A stretch of 64,000 nt of DNA, taken from assembly GCA_948288625.1 (NCBI GenBank), contig CAOHYA010000001.1, forward strand, positions 806,001 to 870,000. Direction: 5' to 3'. This DNA comes from an uncultured Candidatus Saccharibacteria bacterium. GTDB lineage: Bacteria; Patescibacteriota; Saccharimonadia; Saccharimonadales; Saccharimonadaceae. The notes beneath the pieces are model-generated. The model was not told where the DNA came from, did not search any database, and worked only from the letters and a program-made list of their open reading frames with translations. Position 1 is the stretch's first letter, and each line of letters opens with the position of its first letter. The translations under genes and the position numbers were made by a program. Shown here one piece after another: positions 8,259-17,501 of this stretch.

Positions 8259-8681
8259 TTACTCTACGTACGACAAGGTATGTAGACGAATAGCATCCAA
8301 AGTTTCTTGGCTCAACTCCATAGCTACCTTTTTGGTAGCTATGGGCCAATCCGGATCATTATATTCCGTGCCTTTGAACCGTACCGGCTTCGAATATCTT
8401 GGTATGACATGAAAATGAACTTCCGGGTCATACATCATGAGTGCCAGATAATTGAACTTTTCCGCGCCAAAAGCTCGCCTTAGAATTGACTCGACGTCTT
8501 TACATACATCACCGAACTCAGCCCATGCTTGCGGCGTGATGCCACCCAAGCTTCGCTTTTCGAGCTGTTTCGACATGATGATAAGGCTTCCTATCGTCAC
8601 TTGCCGATCGCGAAACAGCACTATCCAGTGTTCGTACTCTTTGATGATTCCGTAGAATGGGTTTTGCTTGAGGTTACGCAT
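8259..8681 (-). CDS. HIT-family (histidine triad) hydrolase
   Basis: A 140-aa protein of HIT size. The triad region reads EVHFHVIPRY, so the first histidine of the usual HxHxHxx motif is replaced by Glu while the second (nucleophile) and third are kept. WIVLFRDRQVTIGSLIIM near the start matches the family's N-terminal strands. HIT proteins cleave nucleotide phosphoramidates or dinucleoside polyphosphates; the substrate here is unknown. TATTAT lies 6 nt before the ATG. Confidence 0.75.
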   Translation of the reverse strand: MRNLKQNPFYGIIKEYEHWIVLFRDRQVTIGSLIIMSKQLEKRSLGGITPQAWAEFGDVCKDVESILRRAFGAEKFNYLALMMYDPEVHFHVIPRYSKPVRFKGTEYNDPDWPIATKKVAMELSQETLDAIRLHTLSYVE

Positions 8682-8744
8682 AAATTAATAATAATAAATC
8701 TGCTGAAAATAGTGGTTATCGCTCTAACCATCTCACAGTATAAC

Positions 8745-8764
8745 AAAAGACCTCCGAAGAGGTC
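8745..8764 (-). terminator. Terminator of tRNA-Gly
   Basis: On the minus strand GACCTC-TTCG-GAGGTC is a 6-bp stem with a UUCG-type tetraloop, followed by TTTTG. It lies 16 nt downstream of the tRNA-Gly 3' end. Confidence 0.75.
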
Positions 8765-8779
8765 CTATGATAGTCAGTA

Positions 8780-8854
8780 TGGTGCGGGCGGAGAGAATCG
8801 AACTCTCATCGTTTGCTTGGAAGGCAGACATATTAGCCATTATACGACGCCCGC
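8780..8854 (-). tRNA. tRNA-Gly (TCC)
   Basis: Acceptor GCGGGCG/CGCCCGC, anticodon loop CTTCCAA (anticodon TCC), T-arm GAGAG/CTCTC, A73 and encoded CCA. Confidence 0.95.
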
Positions 8855-8938
8855 ATAAGTAGGTATTGTAGCATATTTCCATTCAAGGCTCAATCTGTTA
8901 CAATAGCTACTGTTTGGCAGGTGTCAGGCATACAATAT

Positions 8939-9016
8939 GGCGGATGTAGCTCATCTGGTTAGAGCGACGGGTTGTGGTTCCGTAGGTAGTGGGTTCGATC
9001 CCCATCATTCGCCCCA
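8939..9016 (+). tRNA. tRNA-His (GTG)
   Basis: The extra G-1 at 8939 can pair with C73, the histidine identity element. Acceptor GCGGATG/CATTCGC, anticodon loop TTGTGGT (anticodon GTG), T-arm GTGGG/CCCAT, encoded CCA. Confidence 0.95.
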
Positions 9017-9027
9017 AGACATTATTT

Positions 9028-11436
9028 TCAACGAGCCGCGATATCGTCGGCTTGTTGTTTTTTATCAAGGATTGATTCTACATGTTCACGGGTTAATTGA
9101 ATTGTTTGCCCGGGTTGTACTCGCCCGCTTAAAATCAATTTCGCCACGTTACTTTCAACCGCACGTTGCACGACGCGTCGCATTGGCCGCGCACCTAAAC
9201 GGGGGTCATACCCAGCTTCAACTAGATACTCTTTCGCATCAGGCGTGAGCGCGACAGTAATTTTCTGAGAAGTTAAGTTTTCATTAACACTTATAAGAAT
9301 TAGATCCACGACCTGAAGCAATTCAGGTTTCGTTAACGGCCCGAAGACAACAATCTCGTCAAAACGGTTCAAGAACTCTGGATGGAATTGGCGACTGCTA
9401 ATTAATTCACTCACGAACGTTTCTTCGAATTGCTGGAGCGAATACCCCCTACTCAAATATTCTTGTATTCTATCTGAGCCAGCGTTACTGGTGGCAATCA
9501 CCACGGTGTCGCGGAAACTTACCTCTCGGTTACGTACATCACGCAAAATACCTTCATCCAGTAATTGCAACAATGTTGTCAATACGCTTGAATGAGCTTT
9601 CTCAATTTCGTCTAAAAGCACTACGCTAAACGGCTGCTTCATGACTTGTGCCGTTAAACTTCCCGCGTCGTCCGCACCATCGGCAATGAGACGCCGAACA
9701 TCATCCGGCGATACGAACTCGTTCATATCCAAACGGATAATATTTCGCTCACCGCCAAAGTACACGGCTGCCAACGATTTTGCGAGCTCCGTCTTTCCTA
9801 CGCCCGTAGGGCCTAAGAATAGGAATGTTCCAACCGGTCGATTTTGGTTTCGTACACCCGAACGTGCCCGGCGGAGTGCGTCAGACACCACGCCGACTGC
9901 CCGCTCCTGGCCTATCATCCGCTCATGTATCAAGGTTTCCAGGTTGAGTAGTTTCTCACGCTCGTCAACAGTACTGACGGCATTAGTCTTCACCCCGGTG
10001 GATTGTTCGATCGCTGCCGCAACCGAGCGAGATGTTACCAAGCCTGATTCCGCGTAGTCTGCTGCCGACTCTAGCAGACTAATTGCCTGCCCGGGCATCG
10101 AAATATCATATACGTAGCGTTGACTTAAGCGATACGCATCTTTAAGTGCTTGATACATATAGGTTACTTTGCGTTTATATTCCAATGAAGGCAGATGGTC
10201 TTCCAGTACCTTCAAAGTCTCCAACTCTTCGGTTGGGTGGATACTGATTCGGTTTACCGCCGAAGCAAGCGCCGGCGTTCGTTTGGATATTTGCAAAAAC
10301 TTTTGTTCGTCAATCGTAAGAATCATGCGTAATCGGCCTGCCTCCAGAATAGGCAGAAGGAGCGTCGTTAAATCAACCGACCCCACGCCATCTTCGAAGA
10401 ATAGTTCGGCATTGTCTAGACAAACGATAATATTTTTTGCCGCATACGCCTCGCCAAGTAGCGCGCTCATAAGCTGCTCAAGGCCGCCACGTTCATTCGC
10501 TACCGACACCAGCCGTGAAGCGTCAAGCATGAATACCTGTTGGTAGTGAAGGCTTTTTGGCACCGACTCATTCGGGTACATCAACTTTTCAGCCATCTCG
10601 TATACCAACTCGGTCTTACCTACTCCATCTCTTCCCACCAAAGCAATGACACCCGAAGTGTTTGCAAGCGAATTAATAAGTTGCGATAACGTTTCGGTGC
10701 GGATTTCACCCCGTGCCAATGAACCGCTTTGGGAAATGTTAAACCCAAACCGCGACAACGTTGGTATCCATCCGAACGACCAGTCACGTCCAATACCGCC
10801 TGTTTGCTTAGGCCGCTTTTTCGACTTTTCAATTAAATCGTTTAAGTGATGGTGCCACTGAATTCCTCTCAAAAGGTCATCTTCTTCAAGTTGCAAGTGG
10901 CCCAGCAAGGTTTCACGTGCGGGCAATTGACGAACCATCGCCAAAATCAATACCCCAGGGCTCATCCGACCGCCTACCTGCTCGCTAATGCTCAATGCTT
11001 CTTCGAAAATACCTGCCGTATCATCGCGGTGATCCGAGGTAACTTCTTTGAGGAAACTACCTCCAATACCAAACCGTACTTCAAAAAATAACCCGCCATT
11101 TACCTGCATCAAAGCAAGGGCAATTTCTTTTGGAGAAGGCTGTTCGGGCAAGATAGCCAATAGCTCGCTATCCAGAAGTCCGTCAATGGATTTTGAGGTT
11201 GAATCAATGGGAACATTCTTTAATTCATAGGTATACCATTGAATAACCATGATAGGCAGCGCCGCTATACCAAGTAACGACCACCCGACCGGCAAACCCG
11301 CCAACAAGGCGAGCATACCCACAAAAATGAATAGGAATAAACTGAGTTTAAATACAAGAAGCCACGGAGTCAGTGCCTTGCCATAGCGGGCAAATTGAGC
11401 ACGTTTGCCATGCCAGTTAAAAAGTTTTACATCCAT
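9028..11436 (-). CDS. Membrane-anchored ClpB/ClpC-type double AAA+ ATPase
   Basis: An 802-aa Hsp100-like protein. Residues ~20-66 hold two membrane segments (WLLVFKLSLFLFIFVGML and GWSLLGIAALPIMVIQW) in place of a normal head; a Clp-N-like helical domain follows. AAA-1 has Walker A GRDGVGKTE but a weak Walker B (VCLDNAEL, Asn in place of Asp-Glu). AAA-2 has intact GPTGVGKTE and VVLLDEIEKAH, then the C-terminal D2-small domain (GYDPRLGARPMRRVVQR). It probably unfolds proteins at the membrane; no ClpP-binding loop was identified. The start at 11436 overlaps the previous gene's stop (ATG over TAA frame), so both are one operon; the longer frame to 11520 overlaps that gene fully and is rejected. 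Confidence 0.85.
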   Translation of the reverse strand: MDVKLFNWHGKRAQFARYGKALTPWLLVFKLSLFLFIFVGMLALLAGLPVGWSLLGIAALPIMVIQWYTYELKNVPIDSTSKSIDGLLDSELLAILPEQPSPKEIALALMQVNGGLFFEVRFGIGGSFLKEVTSDHRDDTAGIFEEALSISEQVGGRMSPGVLILAMVRQLPARETLLGHLQLEEDDLLRGIQWHHHLNDLIEKSKKRPKQTGGIGRDWSFGWIPTLSRFGFNISQSGSLARGEIRTETLSQLINSLANTSGVIALVGRDGVGKTELVYEMAEKLMYPNESVPKSLHYQQVFMLDASRLVSVANERGGLEQLMSALLGEAYAAKNIIVCLDNAELFFEDGVGSVDLTTLLLPILEAGRLRMILTIDEQKFLQISKRTPALASAVNRISIHPTEELETLKVLEDHLPSLEYKRKVTYMYQALKDAYRLSQRYVYDISMPGQAISLLESAADYAESGLVTSRSVAAAIEQSTGVKTNAVSTVDEREKLLNLETLIHERMIGQERAVGVVSDALRRARSGVRNQNRPVGTFLFLGPTGVGKTELAKSLAAVYFGGERNIIRLDMNEFVSPDDVRRLIADGADDAGSLTAQVMKQPFSVVLLDEIEKAHSSVLTTLLQLLDEGILRDVRNREVSFRDTVVIATSNAGSDRIQEYLSRGYSLQQFEETFVSELISSRQFHPEFLNRFDEIVVFGPLTKPELLQVVDLILISVNENLTSQKITVALTPDAKEYLVEAGYDPRLGARPMRRVVQRAVESNVAKLILSGRVQPGQTIQLTREHVESILDKKQQADDIAAR

Positions 11437-11813
11437 TTCGGTACCCATCCGATAGCAAGGAGTACAAAACCAATAACAGGCATGGCCGGCAAAAGCCCCC
11501 AGAGTACAAGGCGTATACATTCATATATGACCTGGATAGCAATTACGACGCAACCAGCCAGAATGGTAAAGAAACGAACAAATGCGCCAATAACCCGCGA
11601 GACAAGCTGATCAACGAAGGCCCTTAATGCAGCTACCGGGTTAGTAGCGTTAGCCGTGCCTGCGGAAATTTGCCGAAATGGCGCAAATAGCGTTGTCATA
11701 AGCTGGCCAATCGAAAAGAACTGAACGGTCGACCGCCAGCGCTCATTGACTCGACGCCACTGCCCTAACCAGCCACGACCATACCACCAGGAAAGTATTC
11801 CCACCAAGAACAT
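11427..11813 (-). CDS. Membrane protein co-transcribed with the Clp-type ATPase
   Basis: A 128-aa protein with an aromatic N-terminus (ILSWWYGRGWLGQW), a central amphipathic stretch and two hydrophobic segments near residues 70-100 and 105-125. No named family recognised. The ATG at 11813 follows TGCTATAAT by 6 nt, a leaderless layout; the upstream ATG at 11834 is inside the promoter. The 10-nt overlap with the AAA+ gene suggests translational coupling and a shared membrane complex (inference). Confidence 0.6.
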   Translation of the reverse strand: MFLVGILSWWYGRGWLGQWRRVNERWRSTVQFFSIGQLMTTLFAPFRQISAGTANATNPVAALRAFVDQLVSRVIGAFVRFFTILAGCVVIAIQVIYECIRLVLWGLLPAMPVIGFVLLAIGWVPKWM

Positions 11814-11862
11814 ACCATTATTATAGCAGGGCACGGCACCTATGTACGATATAATGGAATAT

Positions 11863-13140
11863 ATGCCTCAACCCTTCGTCATTATTTTGGGTAAAGCCGT
11901 CCGATATGCTGCGCGCCTGCGCGGTGGCGGCTCTGCCCTCCCCGGTTTATTTGTTGAAAAAATAAGCCCCGACTTCGTTTCAAACACACTTAAACAACTT
12001 CCGAAAGGGGTCGTCGTTGTCAGTGGGACTAATGGTAAAACAACCACTACGAAAATGGTCGTCGCTTTGCTAGAAGGTCAAGGCTTAAAAGTATTTACCA
12101 ACCGAACGGGAAGCAATTTTGTCCGCGGGGTCGCCGCAGCCTTGCTCGGAGCCATTGATATGAAAGGAAGGCTCGATGCCGATATCGCAGTGCTCGAGCT
12201 CGATGAGGCCCACGCCGTAAAATTCGTCGAACTTATTCCACCCCGTTACAGCCTGCTTTTGAATGTCATGCGTGACCAACTTGACCGTTTCGGAGAAATT
12301 GACGCGACCGCGCGCATGCTAGAAAAAATTGCCGTAGCAACCACTGAAACAGTGGTGATGAACCGAGAAGATTCACGTATCGTCAAAATTGCCGATACGC
12401 TATCGACCGATGTTCGCTATTTTGGATTAAACGAATCACTCCTTTCGCATTTTCCAGGTGATGATGATTTACACGTTAAGGCGAGTAAAATGGTACATCC
12501 TCCGAAAACCATCAGGCCGGATGCTGATGTCACCTTGAAGGATTTTAACGAAAAAGGCGCCGCATTTACCATTGCTGGTAAAGATTTCGTCACACCTTTA
12601 AAGTTGCGTGGTGTTTATAATATTTTCAACAGCGCTGCCGCACTCGCCTTAGTTCGTACCATCATTCCCGACGCATCGATCAATAGCCTTCTAGGCTCAC
12701 TTTCTACCGTTACCCCTGCTTTTGGCCGCGGAGAGGTACTGACCGTCGATGGCCAACCGCTCGAGTTGGTACTCGTGAAGAACCCGTCAGGGTTCCGCCT
12801 TGGATTGCAATCGTACGACCCTTCGGGCTATGCAACGATGATTGCGATAAACGACAATTATGCCGATGGGCGTGATATGTCATGGCTGTGGGATGTCGAT
12901 TTTACAAGTTTAAGCAAAACGCCTATCTACATCACCGGTATTCGAGCATATGACATGGCGCTTCGCATGCAATACGATGAGGTACCGATAGAAAAAGTAG
13001 AGACTGAACTTGCGTCGGCCCTTCGTGATTTCCTTTCGCAGCATAAAGAGAATCCGAAGCGTATATACTGTACATACACCGCCATGCTGGCGCTACGAAA
13101 AGAACTTTCTAAAGTAACCCGTGTGGAGGTAGTCGCATAA
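11863..13140 (+). CDS. murT: Lipid II isoglutaminyl synthase, MurT subunit
   Basis: Mur-ligase-like subunit that, with GatD, amidates the D-Glu of lipid II to D-isoglutamine on the inner face of the membrane. The 425-aa protein shows the P-loop VVVSGTNGKTTTTKM (about residues 46-60), a Mur central domain, and the C-terminal DUF1727 segment with NDNYADGRDMSWLWDVDF. The cysteine-rich zinc ribbon normally inserted in MurT's central domain is absent: the only cysteine seen is near the C-terminus. The start at 11863 is taken because TATAAT (11850-11855) ends 7 nt before it; ATG 11842 lies upstream of that box. Confidence 0.88.
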   Translation: MPQPFVIILGKAVRYAARLRGGGSALPGLFVEKISPDFVSNTLKQLPKGVVVVSGTNGKTTTTKMVVALLEGQGLKVFTNRTGSNFVRGVAAALLGAIDMKGRLDADIAVLELDEAHAVKFVELIPPRYSLLLNVMRDQLDRFGEIDATARMLEKIAVATTETVVMNREDSRIVKIADTLSTDVRYFGLNESLLSHFPGDDDLHVKASKMVHPPKTIRPDADVTLKDFNEKGAAFTIAGKDFVTPLKLRGVYNIFNSAAALALVRTIIPDASINSLLGSLSTVTPAFGRGEVLTVDGQPLELVLVKNPSGFRLGLQSYDPSGYATMIAINDNYADGRDMSWLWDVDFTSLSKTPIYITGIRAYDMALRMQYDEVPIEKVETELASALRDFLSQHKENPKRIYCTYTAMLALRKELSKVTRVEVVA

Positions 13141-13871
13141 TGGAAAAACAGCCCACGAAAAGCATTGTTGTCTTACAGTTGTATCCAAAAGACATGAATA
13201 TTTACGGCGACAACGGCAACCTGCAGGTGATAACAAAACGGCTCGAATGGTACGGTTACACGCCCCAAGTTATTGAATACAACCCAGGAGATACACTTCC
13301 AAAAAAAGTTGACTTAGTAATAGGCGGCGGCGGACAAGACAGCGGCCAAGATAAAATCCATGCCGACCTCATTAAAATCGGACCCCAGCTTCAACAATGG
13401 GCAGATGCTGGTACACCAATGCTTATGGTCTGCGGGCTCTATCAGTTATTTGGACATTTCTTCAAGACCCTTAGCGGTAAGCAGTTAGATGGTATTGGAA
13501 TTCTCGATATTAAGACATACGGAACAACCGAACGCCTTATCGGCAATATCACTACCCATTCTGAAGAATTTGGTGACATCATAGGGTACGAAAACCACAG
13601 CGGTCAAACACACCTTGGCTCAAATGTAGAGCCACTTGCTACGGTAGTAAAAGGTGCTGGTAATAATGCGTCAAATGGCAATGAAGGTGCTCGCCATAAA
13701 AATGTCATCGGTACTTACTTACACGGCTCTATCCTTCCTAAAAACCCTGCACTTGCCGATTTCTTAATCCGTACAGCGGTTGAACGAAAATTCGGAGAAT
13801 TTAGCCCCGACCTCGTTGACGACCTTTTTGCCGATATGGCGCGTGAAATTGCTCGAAACCGTCCGCGATAA
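13140..13871 (+). CDS. gatD: Lipid II isoglutaminyl synthase, glutaminase subunit GatD
   Basis: Class-I glutamine amidotransferase-like partner of MurT that releases ammonia from glutamine. The 243-aa protein carries the nucleophile in MLMVCGLYQLFG (C98) and the histidine in GTYLHGSILPKN (H195), plus the IYGDNGNLQV start typical of GatD. The ATG shares a base with the murT stop (TAATG), so translation is coupled. Together the pair indicates amidated, Gram-positive-like peptidoglycan. Confidence 0.92.
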   Translation: MEKQPTKSIVVLQLYPKDMNIYGDNGNLQVITKRLEWYGYTPQVIEYNPGDTLPKKVDLVIGGGGQDSGQDKIHADLIKIGPQLQQWADAGTPMLMVCGLYQLFGHFFKTLSGKQLDGIGILDIKTYGTTERLIGNITTHSEEFGDIIGYENHSGQTHLGSNVEPLATVVKGAGNNASNGNEGARHKNVIGTYLHGSILPKNPALADFLIRTAVERKFGEFSPDLVDDLFADMAREIARNRPR

Positions 13872-13872
13872 G

Positions 13873-15312
13873 TCATAGTACCGTATTCGCTTCGCGTAAG
13901 TCGTACTTTGTTGCGCGGCTCATCCACATACACGCTAACACGACACCGATCGTATACCCTGCCCAGGCCAATGGGTCGAGTTGTATTTCGCTTTGCGCCC
14001 ATGACAACTCAGAAACGAACGTCGCCACACTTGTCATATAAGTGAGTAACCATGTAGTCGGTATTGCCACCACCCAAACAAATGGCGCTCCGACGATCGA
14101 CCATATACCGCTTATAAAAGTAAGCAGCATCGCTAAAGGCACCAATGGAACGACAAGGACATTGGCGATCACCGCAACGTTGGAAATGATGCCAAACCCA
14201 ATAGCTATAATAGGCACCGTAACCACGTGGGCGGCAATTGTTTCACCTAAAATTTGCCGAAATACACCAGGCTCCTTTTGACCAAAAAAGTATCGTTGCA
14301 ATAACGGCGCCACGATCATTACTCCGGCAAACGCCGAAAAACTTAATTGCCAGCCTAAATCACCCCAAACATAACTTGGTTGAATCGCGACCGTTATGGC
14401 CGCCGCGAAAGGCAGTAAAACAAGTGGGTGAAAACGATGGCCGTAATACCACGCCAACAAACTCAAACCAGAAACCAACCCTGCGCGCGTCATACTGGGA
14501 CTTAGCCCGGTAACGGCCATAAACATTGTTATCATTACGCCGGACGATACGGCAGCAAGGTATTTCGATACTTTTACGAATAGGCGACGCGCCATTCGAA
14601 CCAGGATAGTTAAATTATAGCCACTCGCAACAACTATATGCGTCAACCCCGCCACCTTTAATGCGTCCGATAAATCGTCTGGCAGAGCGCTTTTTTGGCC
14701 AGTTAAGAACCCTATGCCTAAACTTGCCTGCGGCTCGGGAATTGAAACTCGTACTTTATCAGCAAACCAATCCCGCGCCACCCTTCCGATATCACCTGGA
14801 ACCGGACGAACTACCGACACAATCGTGGCGCGGCTCATAGTGGCCGGAAAGCTACCGAACCCTGGCTTGAGCATGCTTTGTACTACGATAGCATCTCCCC
14901 GCTTTATATCGGTTACAGGCACACTTACCAATAAACTACCCGGTAGTTCGATGCCGTCTATATGTATCGTATCAAGTTGTAACGAAAGTTGCCCGGTACC
15001 GGTGCGGCTCGGATCCTCTTTTACCCTACCAGCGACCTTTGCTACGTGGCCTATGTATGGCACGTACATATCACGTTCACCAAGCACCGCAGCACCATAA
15101 CCGAGCCCAATACATATTCCGCTACAGGCAATAAATGGTAAAAGGTACACTCGAAGATGTAAAAATGAACCAGCTACCAATGGGAGTACTGCCACGCCAA
15201 TCCAGGTTGGGACCCGCAACAACAGCGCCAACCATACACCAAATACGAACGCGGCACATAGTACGGCAATGCCCCAGGATGAATGTACATATTGCCGAAA
15301 CCACCAACCCAC
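13873..15312 (-). CDS. comEC: ComEC/Rec2-family DNA uptake channel
   Basis: Integral membrane protein for passage of single-stranded DNA during natural transformation. The 479-aa protein has two N-terminal membrane helices, an OB-fold-like DUF4131 region (about 75-165), then the competence domain beginning GLTHIVVASGYNLTILVRMA with many helices. The C-terminal metallo-beta-lactamase-like nuclease domain of long ComEC proteins is absent. The start is GTG at 15312, 6 nt after TAGTAT, which again looks leaderless. With the pilus genes at 54-62 kb it supports DNA uptake ability. Confidence 0.88.
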   Translation of the reverse strand: MGWWFRQYVHSSWGIAVLCAAFVFGVWLALLLRVPTWIGVAVLPLVAGSFLHLRVYLLPFIACSGICIGLGYGAAVLGERDMYVPYIGHVAKVAGRVKEDPSRTGTGQLSLQLDTIHIDGIELPGSLLVSVPVTDIKRGDAIVVQSMLKPGFGSFPATMSRATIVSVVRPVPGDIGRVARDWFADKVRVSIPEPQASLGIGFLTGQKSALPDDLSDALKVAGLTHIVVASGYNLTILVRMARRLFVKVSKYLAAVSSGVMITMFMAVTGLSPSMTRAGLVSGLSLLAWYYGHRFHPLVLLPFAAAITVAIQPSYVWGDLGWQLSFSAFAGVMIVAPLLQRYFFGQKEPGVFRQILGETIAAHVVTVPIIAIGFGIISNVAVIANVLVVPLVPLAMLLTFISGIWSIVGAPFVWVVAIPTTWLLTYMTSVATFVSELSWAQSEIQLDPLAWAGYTIGVVLACMWMSRATKYDLREANTVL

Positions 15313-15372
15313 ATACTTATACTAAACTTCAAAAATGAACTAATAATTGAATGATCGGACAAAACTACCAAA

Positions 15373-15412
15373 TAAAAAACACCCCCGGTAGCGAAAATGG
15401 GATGTTTTTTAC
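15373..15412 (-). terminator. Terminator of tRNA-Lys (bidirectional)
   Basis: AAAAAACACCC pairs with GGGATGTTTTTT around a short loop, giving T-runs on both strands. It lies between tRNA-Lys and the comEC promoter. Confidence 0.7.
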
Positions 15413-15464
15413 TTGGTGGTTTAAACATTTAAGTGCTTGAACCGATTCATTGAAAATCAATGCT

Positions 15465-15541
15465 TGGAGGGTCCGATGGGGCTTGAACCCATGACACCCT
15501 GCTTAAAAGGCAGGTGCTCTAACCAGCTGAGCTACGGACCC
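15465..15541 (-). tRNA. tRNA-Lys (TTT)
   Basis: Acceptor GGGTCCG/CGGACCC, anticodon stem CCTGC/GCAGG with loop CTTTTAA (anticodon TTT), T-arm ATGGG/CCCAT and encoded CCA. The discriminator base reads T73, where bacterial tRNA-Lys normally has A. Confidence 0.93.
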
Positions 15542-15589
15542 GCGACCTTATGCACTATACAGCAACAGGGGTGCGTTTGTCAATGTTCG

Positions 15590-16096
15590 CTATTTTTTCT
15601 TATCACCTTTTTCGGCAACTGACGCAGGTTTCTTAGTAAAGAATAAATCAATTATGGCCAATACGACACCGGCGCTAATAACAATTTCTTTGTATTCCAT
15701 GGCTTGCCCGTATAGGTATGCCGAAGTACCTTCAAGTGGCAAGGCGAACCCTATCGGTTCTACCAAAAAAGCCAGCGCTAGAACGGTGAATAGTAATGAG
15801 CCTAAAATACGCGAGAACATTTTTTTGTACCGGTAACCGTGAAATAGCAAGACAATTGCCGGCAGCAAAACAACGAGCGACAAAGCAACGGCATTTGTCA
15901 TTGGACCCACCGGGACTAAACCGGTACTGGAAATAACCAGCCCTGCATCATAGCTCCACATAGTACTTAAAGTGGCGCCAGCGGTCAAAGCCAACCCTAG
16001 CAACCCAAAACGTCGTTTTGATAAAAATGCTCCGGCGAACAGTGCGAGTGCCAGACCGATAAATACTATGAAAACTATCATAGAGTCATTATACAT
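15590..16096 (-). CDS. Multi-pass membrane protein, unknown function
   Basis: A 168-aa protein with about five membrane segments (for example IVFIVFIGLALALFAGAFL and NAVALSLVVLLPAIVLLFHG) and a lysine-rich C-terminus (KPASVAEKGDKKK). No family recognised. The start overlaps the end of the DUF192 gene by 8 nt, so it is the last gene of the ATP-grasp operon. Confidence 0.6.
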   Translation of the reverse strand: MYNDSMIVFIVFIGLALALFAGAFLSKRRFGLLGLALTAGATLSTMWSYDAGLVISSTGLVPVGPMTNAVALSLVVLLPAIVLLFHGYRYKKMFSRILGSLLFTVLALAFLVEPIGFALPLEGTSAYLYGQAMEYKEIVISAGVVLAIIDLFFTKKPASVAEKGDKKK

Positions 16097-16571
16097 CTAT
16101 GTTGAAGTTGGCAGTATCGCCAGTTTTAATTCCGGATTTTTGCACGCTGCCGGCTGGTAGTTCAATGACGTACAGAGCCGCATCTTCCGGCGCATAAATG
16201 GTGCCCACAGGGTTTTCAGGCGGTGCATTTTTGACGATATACACTACTTTCTTAGCATTATCGAGCCATACCAAATCAAGTGGAAAATTCATATCTTTCA
16301 TCCAAATACCATGAGTATGAGCAGTATCGAACTTCATCAATAAGCCGCCATTTGGTCCAAGTTTTTCCGTGCCCGACAAGCCCTGCGTCCGTTCAATATC
16401 AGTATCCGCTACCCACAACGAATACACTCCACTACCAATACTTACTTGCGTCGTAGGCCTAAACGTCGTTAACATATACGAAACGACTAAGCTGATGAGA
16501 ATTAGTATTACGCCTATAATCAAAATTATAGTGGTGCTTGGGCGCCATATGACAGAGCGGAACATATCCAT
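16089..16571 (-). CDS. Membrane-anchored DUF192 protein
   Basis: A 160-aa protein with a membrane anchor at about residues 11-36 and then the DUF192 domain facing outward: SLWVADTDIERTQGLSG, GLLMKFDTAHTHGIWMKDM and NFPLDLVWLD are diagnostic. DUF192 proteins are small beta-barrel proteins of unknown function common in archaea and bacteria. ATG 16571 has GAGGGG directly upstream. It sits within the ATP-grasp operon, 24 nt after rimK. Confidence 0.75.
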   Translation of the reverse strand: MDMFRSVIWRPSTTIILIIGVILILISLVVSYMLTTFRPTTQVSIGSGVYSLWVADTDIERTQGLSGTEKLGPNGGLLMKFDTAHTHGIWMKDMNFPLDLVWLDNAKKVVYIVKNAPPENPVGTIYAPEDAALYVIELPAGSVQKSGIKTGDTANFNIDV

Positions 16572-16595
16572 ACCCCTCAATATAGCATACGTAAG

Positions 16596-17501
16596 TTAGG
16601 CGCCGATGCGGTCTTTTTTGTTCGAGCGCTTTGCGTTTTGTTCGATATACTCAATGATTTTCGTAGCGACATCACGTTTGGTGATAGACTCCGGAGTCTT
16701 CAAACTAGCTGACGAATTTACTTCGAGCACCAATGGCCCGTTCTGGCTTCGCATCATATCGACGCCGCAAATCGGTAGGCCCATGGCCTTAGCTGCCTTA
16801 AGCGCAGTCTTCTTTTCTTCGTCGGTCAGTTTCACGGGGATACCAACGCCACCTTGATGCGTATTCGATCGGAAATCATCATCGAGGCTTTGACGTTTGA
16901 CGCTTGCGACCACCCGGTTACCCACGACCAGCGCACGAATGTCTTCGCCCGCCGATTCTTTCACGAATTCTTGTACCAAGAAGTTTACTCCTTCGACATA
17001 GAAGGCTTGCATTACCGCTTTGGCGGCTTTCGGCGTTTCGGCGAGTACCACACCATTTCCGTGCGTTCCTCGGGCTACCTTGATGATAAGCGGCGTACCG
17101 CCAGATAAAGAAATGACGTCTTCGAAGTTCGCCGTTTCACGAGCAAACACCGTCTTTGGAATCCCCACCCCAGCTTTGGCCAAAATTTGGTAGGCCCTCA
17201 ATTTATCGCGTGAACGAGTGATTGCGATCGAGCTGGCTGTCGTGAATGAGCCCTGGCTTTCGAACTGACGCACCATAGCTGTTCCATACTTCGTATAGCT
17301 TTGCGCGATACGAGGAATCACGGCATCGAAATGGTCCAGGCTTTCACCTTTGTAGCGAATAACCGGCTTGTCTTTTTCGATCGCGACATAACATTTCGCG
17401 TAGTTAATGACGCGAACCGTGTGGCCGCGAGCTTTAGCGACTTCTTTAAGCCGTTTCGTGGTGTAATTTGCGCCACCTTTAGATAAAATTGCAATATTCA
17501 T
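16596..17501 (-). CDS. rimK: RimK-type ATP-grasp glutamate ligase
   Basis: A 301-aa ATP-grasp ligase that matches ribosomal protein S6 modification enzyme RimK along its length: MNIAILSKGGANYTTKRLKE start, HFDAVIPRIAQSYTKYGTAM, RSRDKLRAYQILAKAGV, VVLAETPKAA, FLVQEFVKE and the metal/ATP site VDMMRSQNGPLVLEVNSS. RimK adds glutamates to the S6 C-terminus in E. coli; the target here is not known. Its ATG shares a base with the stop of the preceding ATP-grasp/protease gene, so production is coupled. Confidence 0.85.
   Translation of the reverse strand: MNIAILSKGGANYTTKRLKEVAKARGHTVRVINYAKCYVAIEKDKPVIRYKGESLDHFDAVIPRIAQSYTKYGTAMVRQFESQGSFTTASSIAITRSRDKLRAYQILAKAGVGIPKTVFARETANFEDVISLSGGTPLIIKVARGTHGNGVVLAETPKAAKAVMQAFYVEGVNFLVQEFVKESAGEDIRALVVGNRVVASVKRQSLDDDFRSNTHQGGVGIPVKLTDEEKKTALKAAKAMGLPICGVDMMRSQNGPLVLEVNSSASLKTPESITKRDVATKIIEYIEQNAKRSNKKDRIGA

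Noticed and set aside
8529..9248. Plus-strand frames crossing tRNA-Gly and tRNA-His
   Set aside because: Their products are translations of tRNA sequence and of the antisense of the HIT and Clp genes.
15437..15622. 61-codon plus-strand frame over tRNA-Lys
   Set aside because: Antisense tRNA translation of the kind often mis-annotated; no ribosome site.
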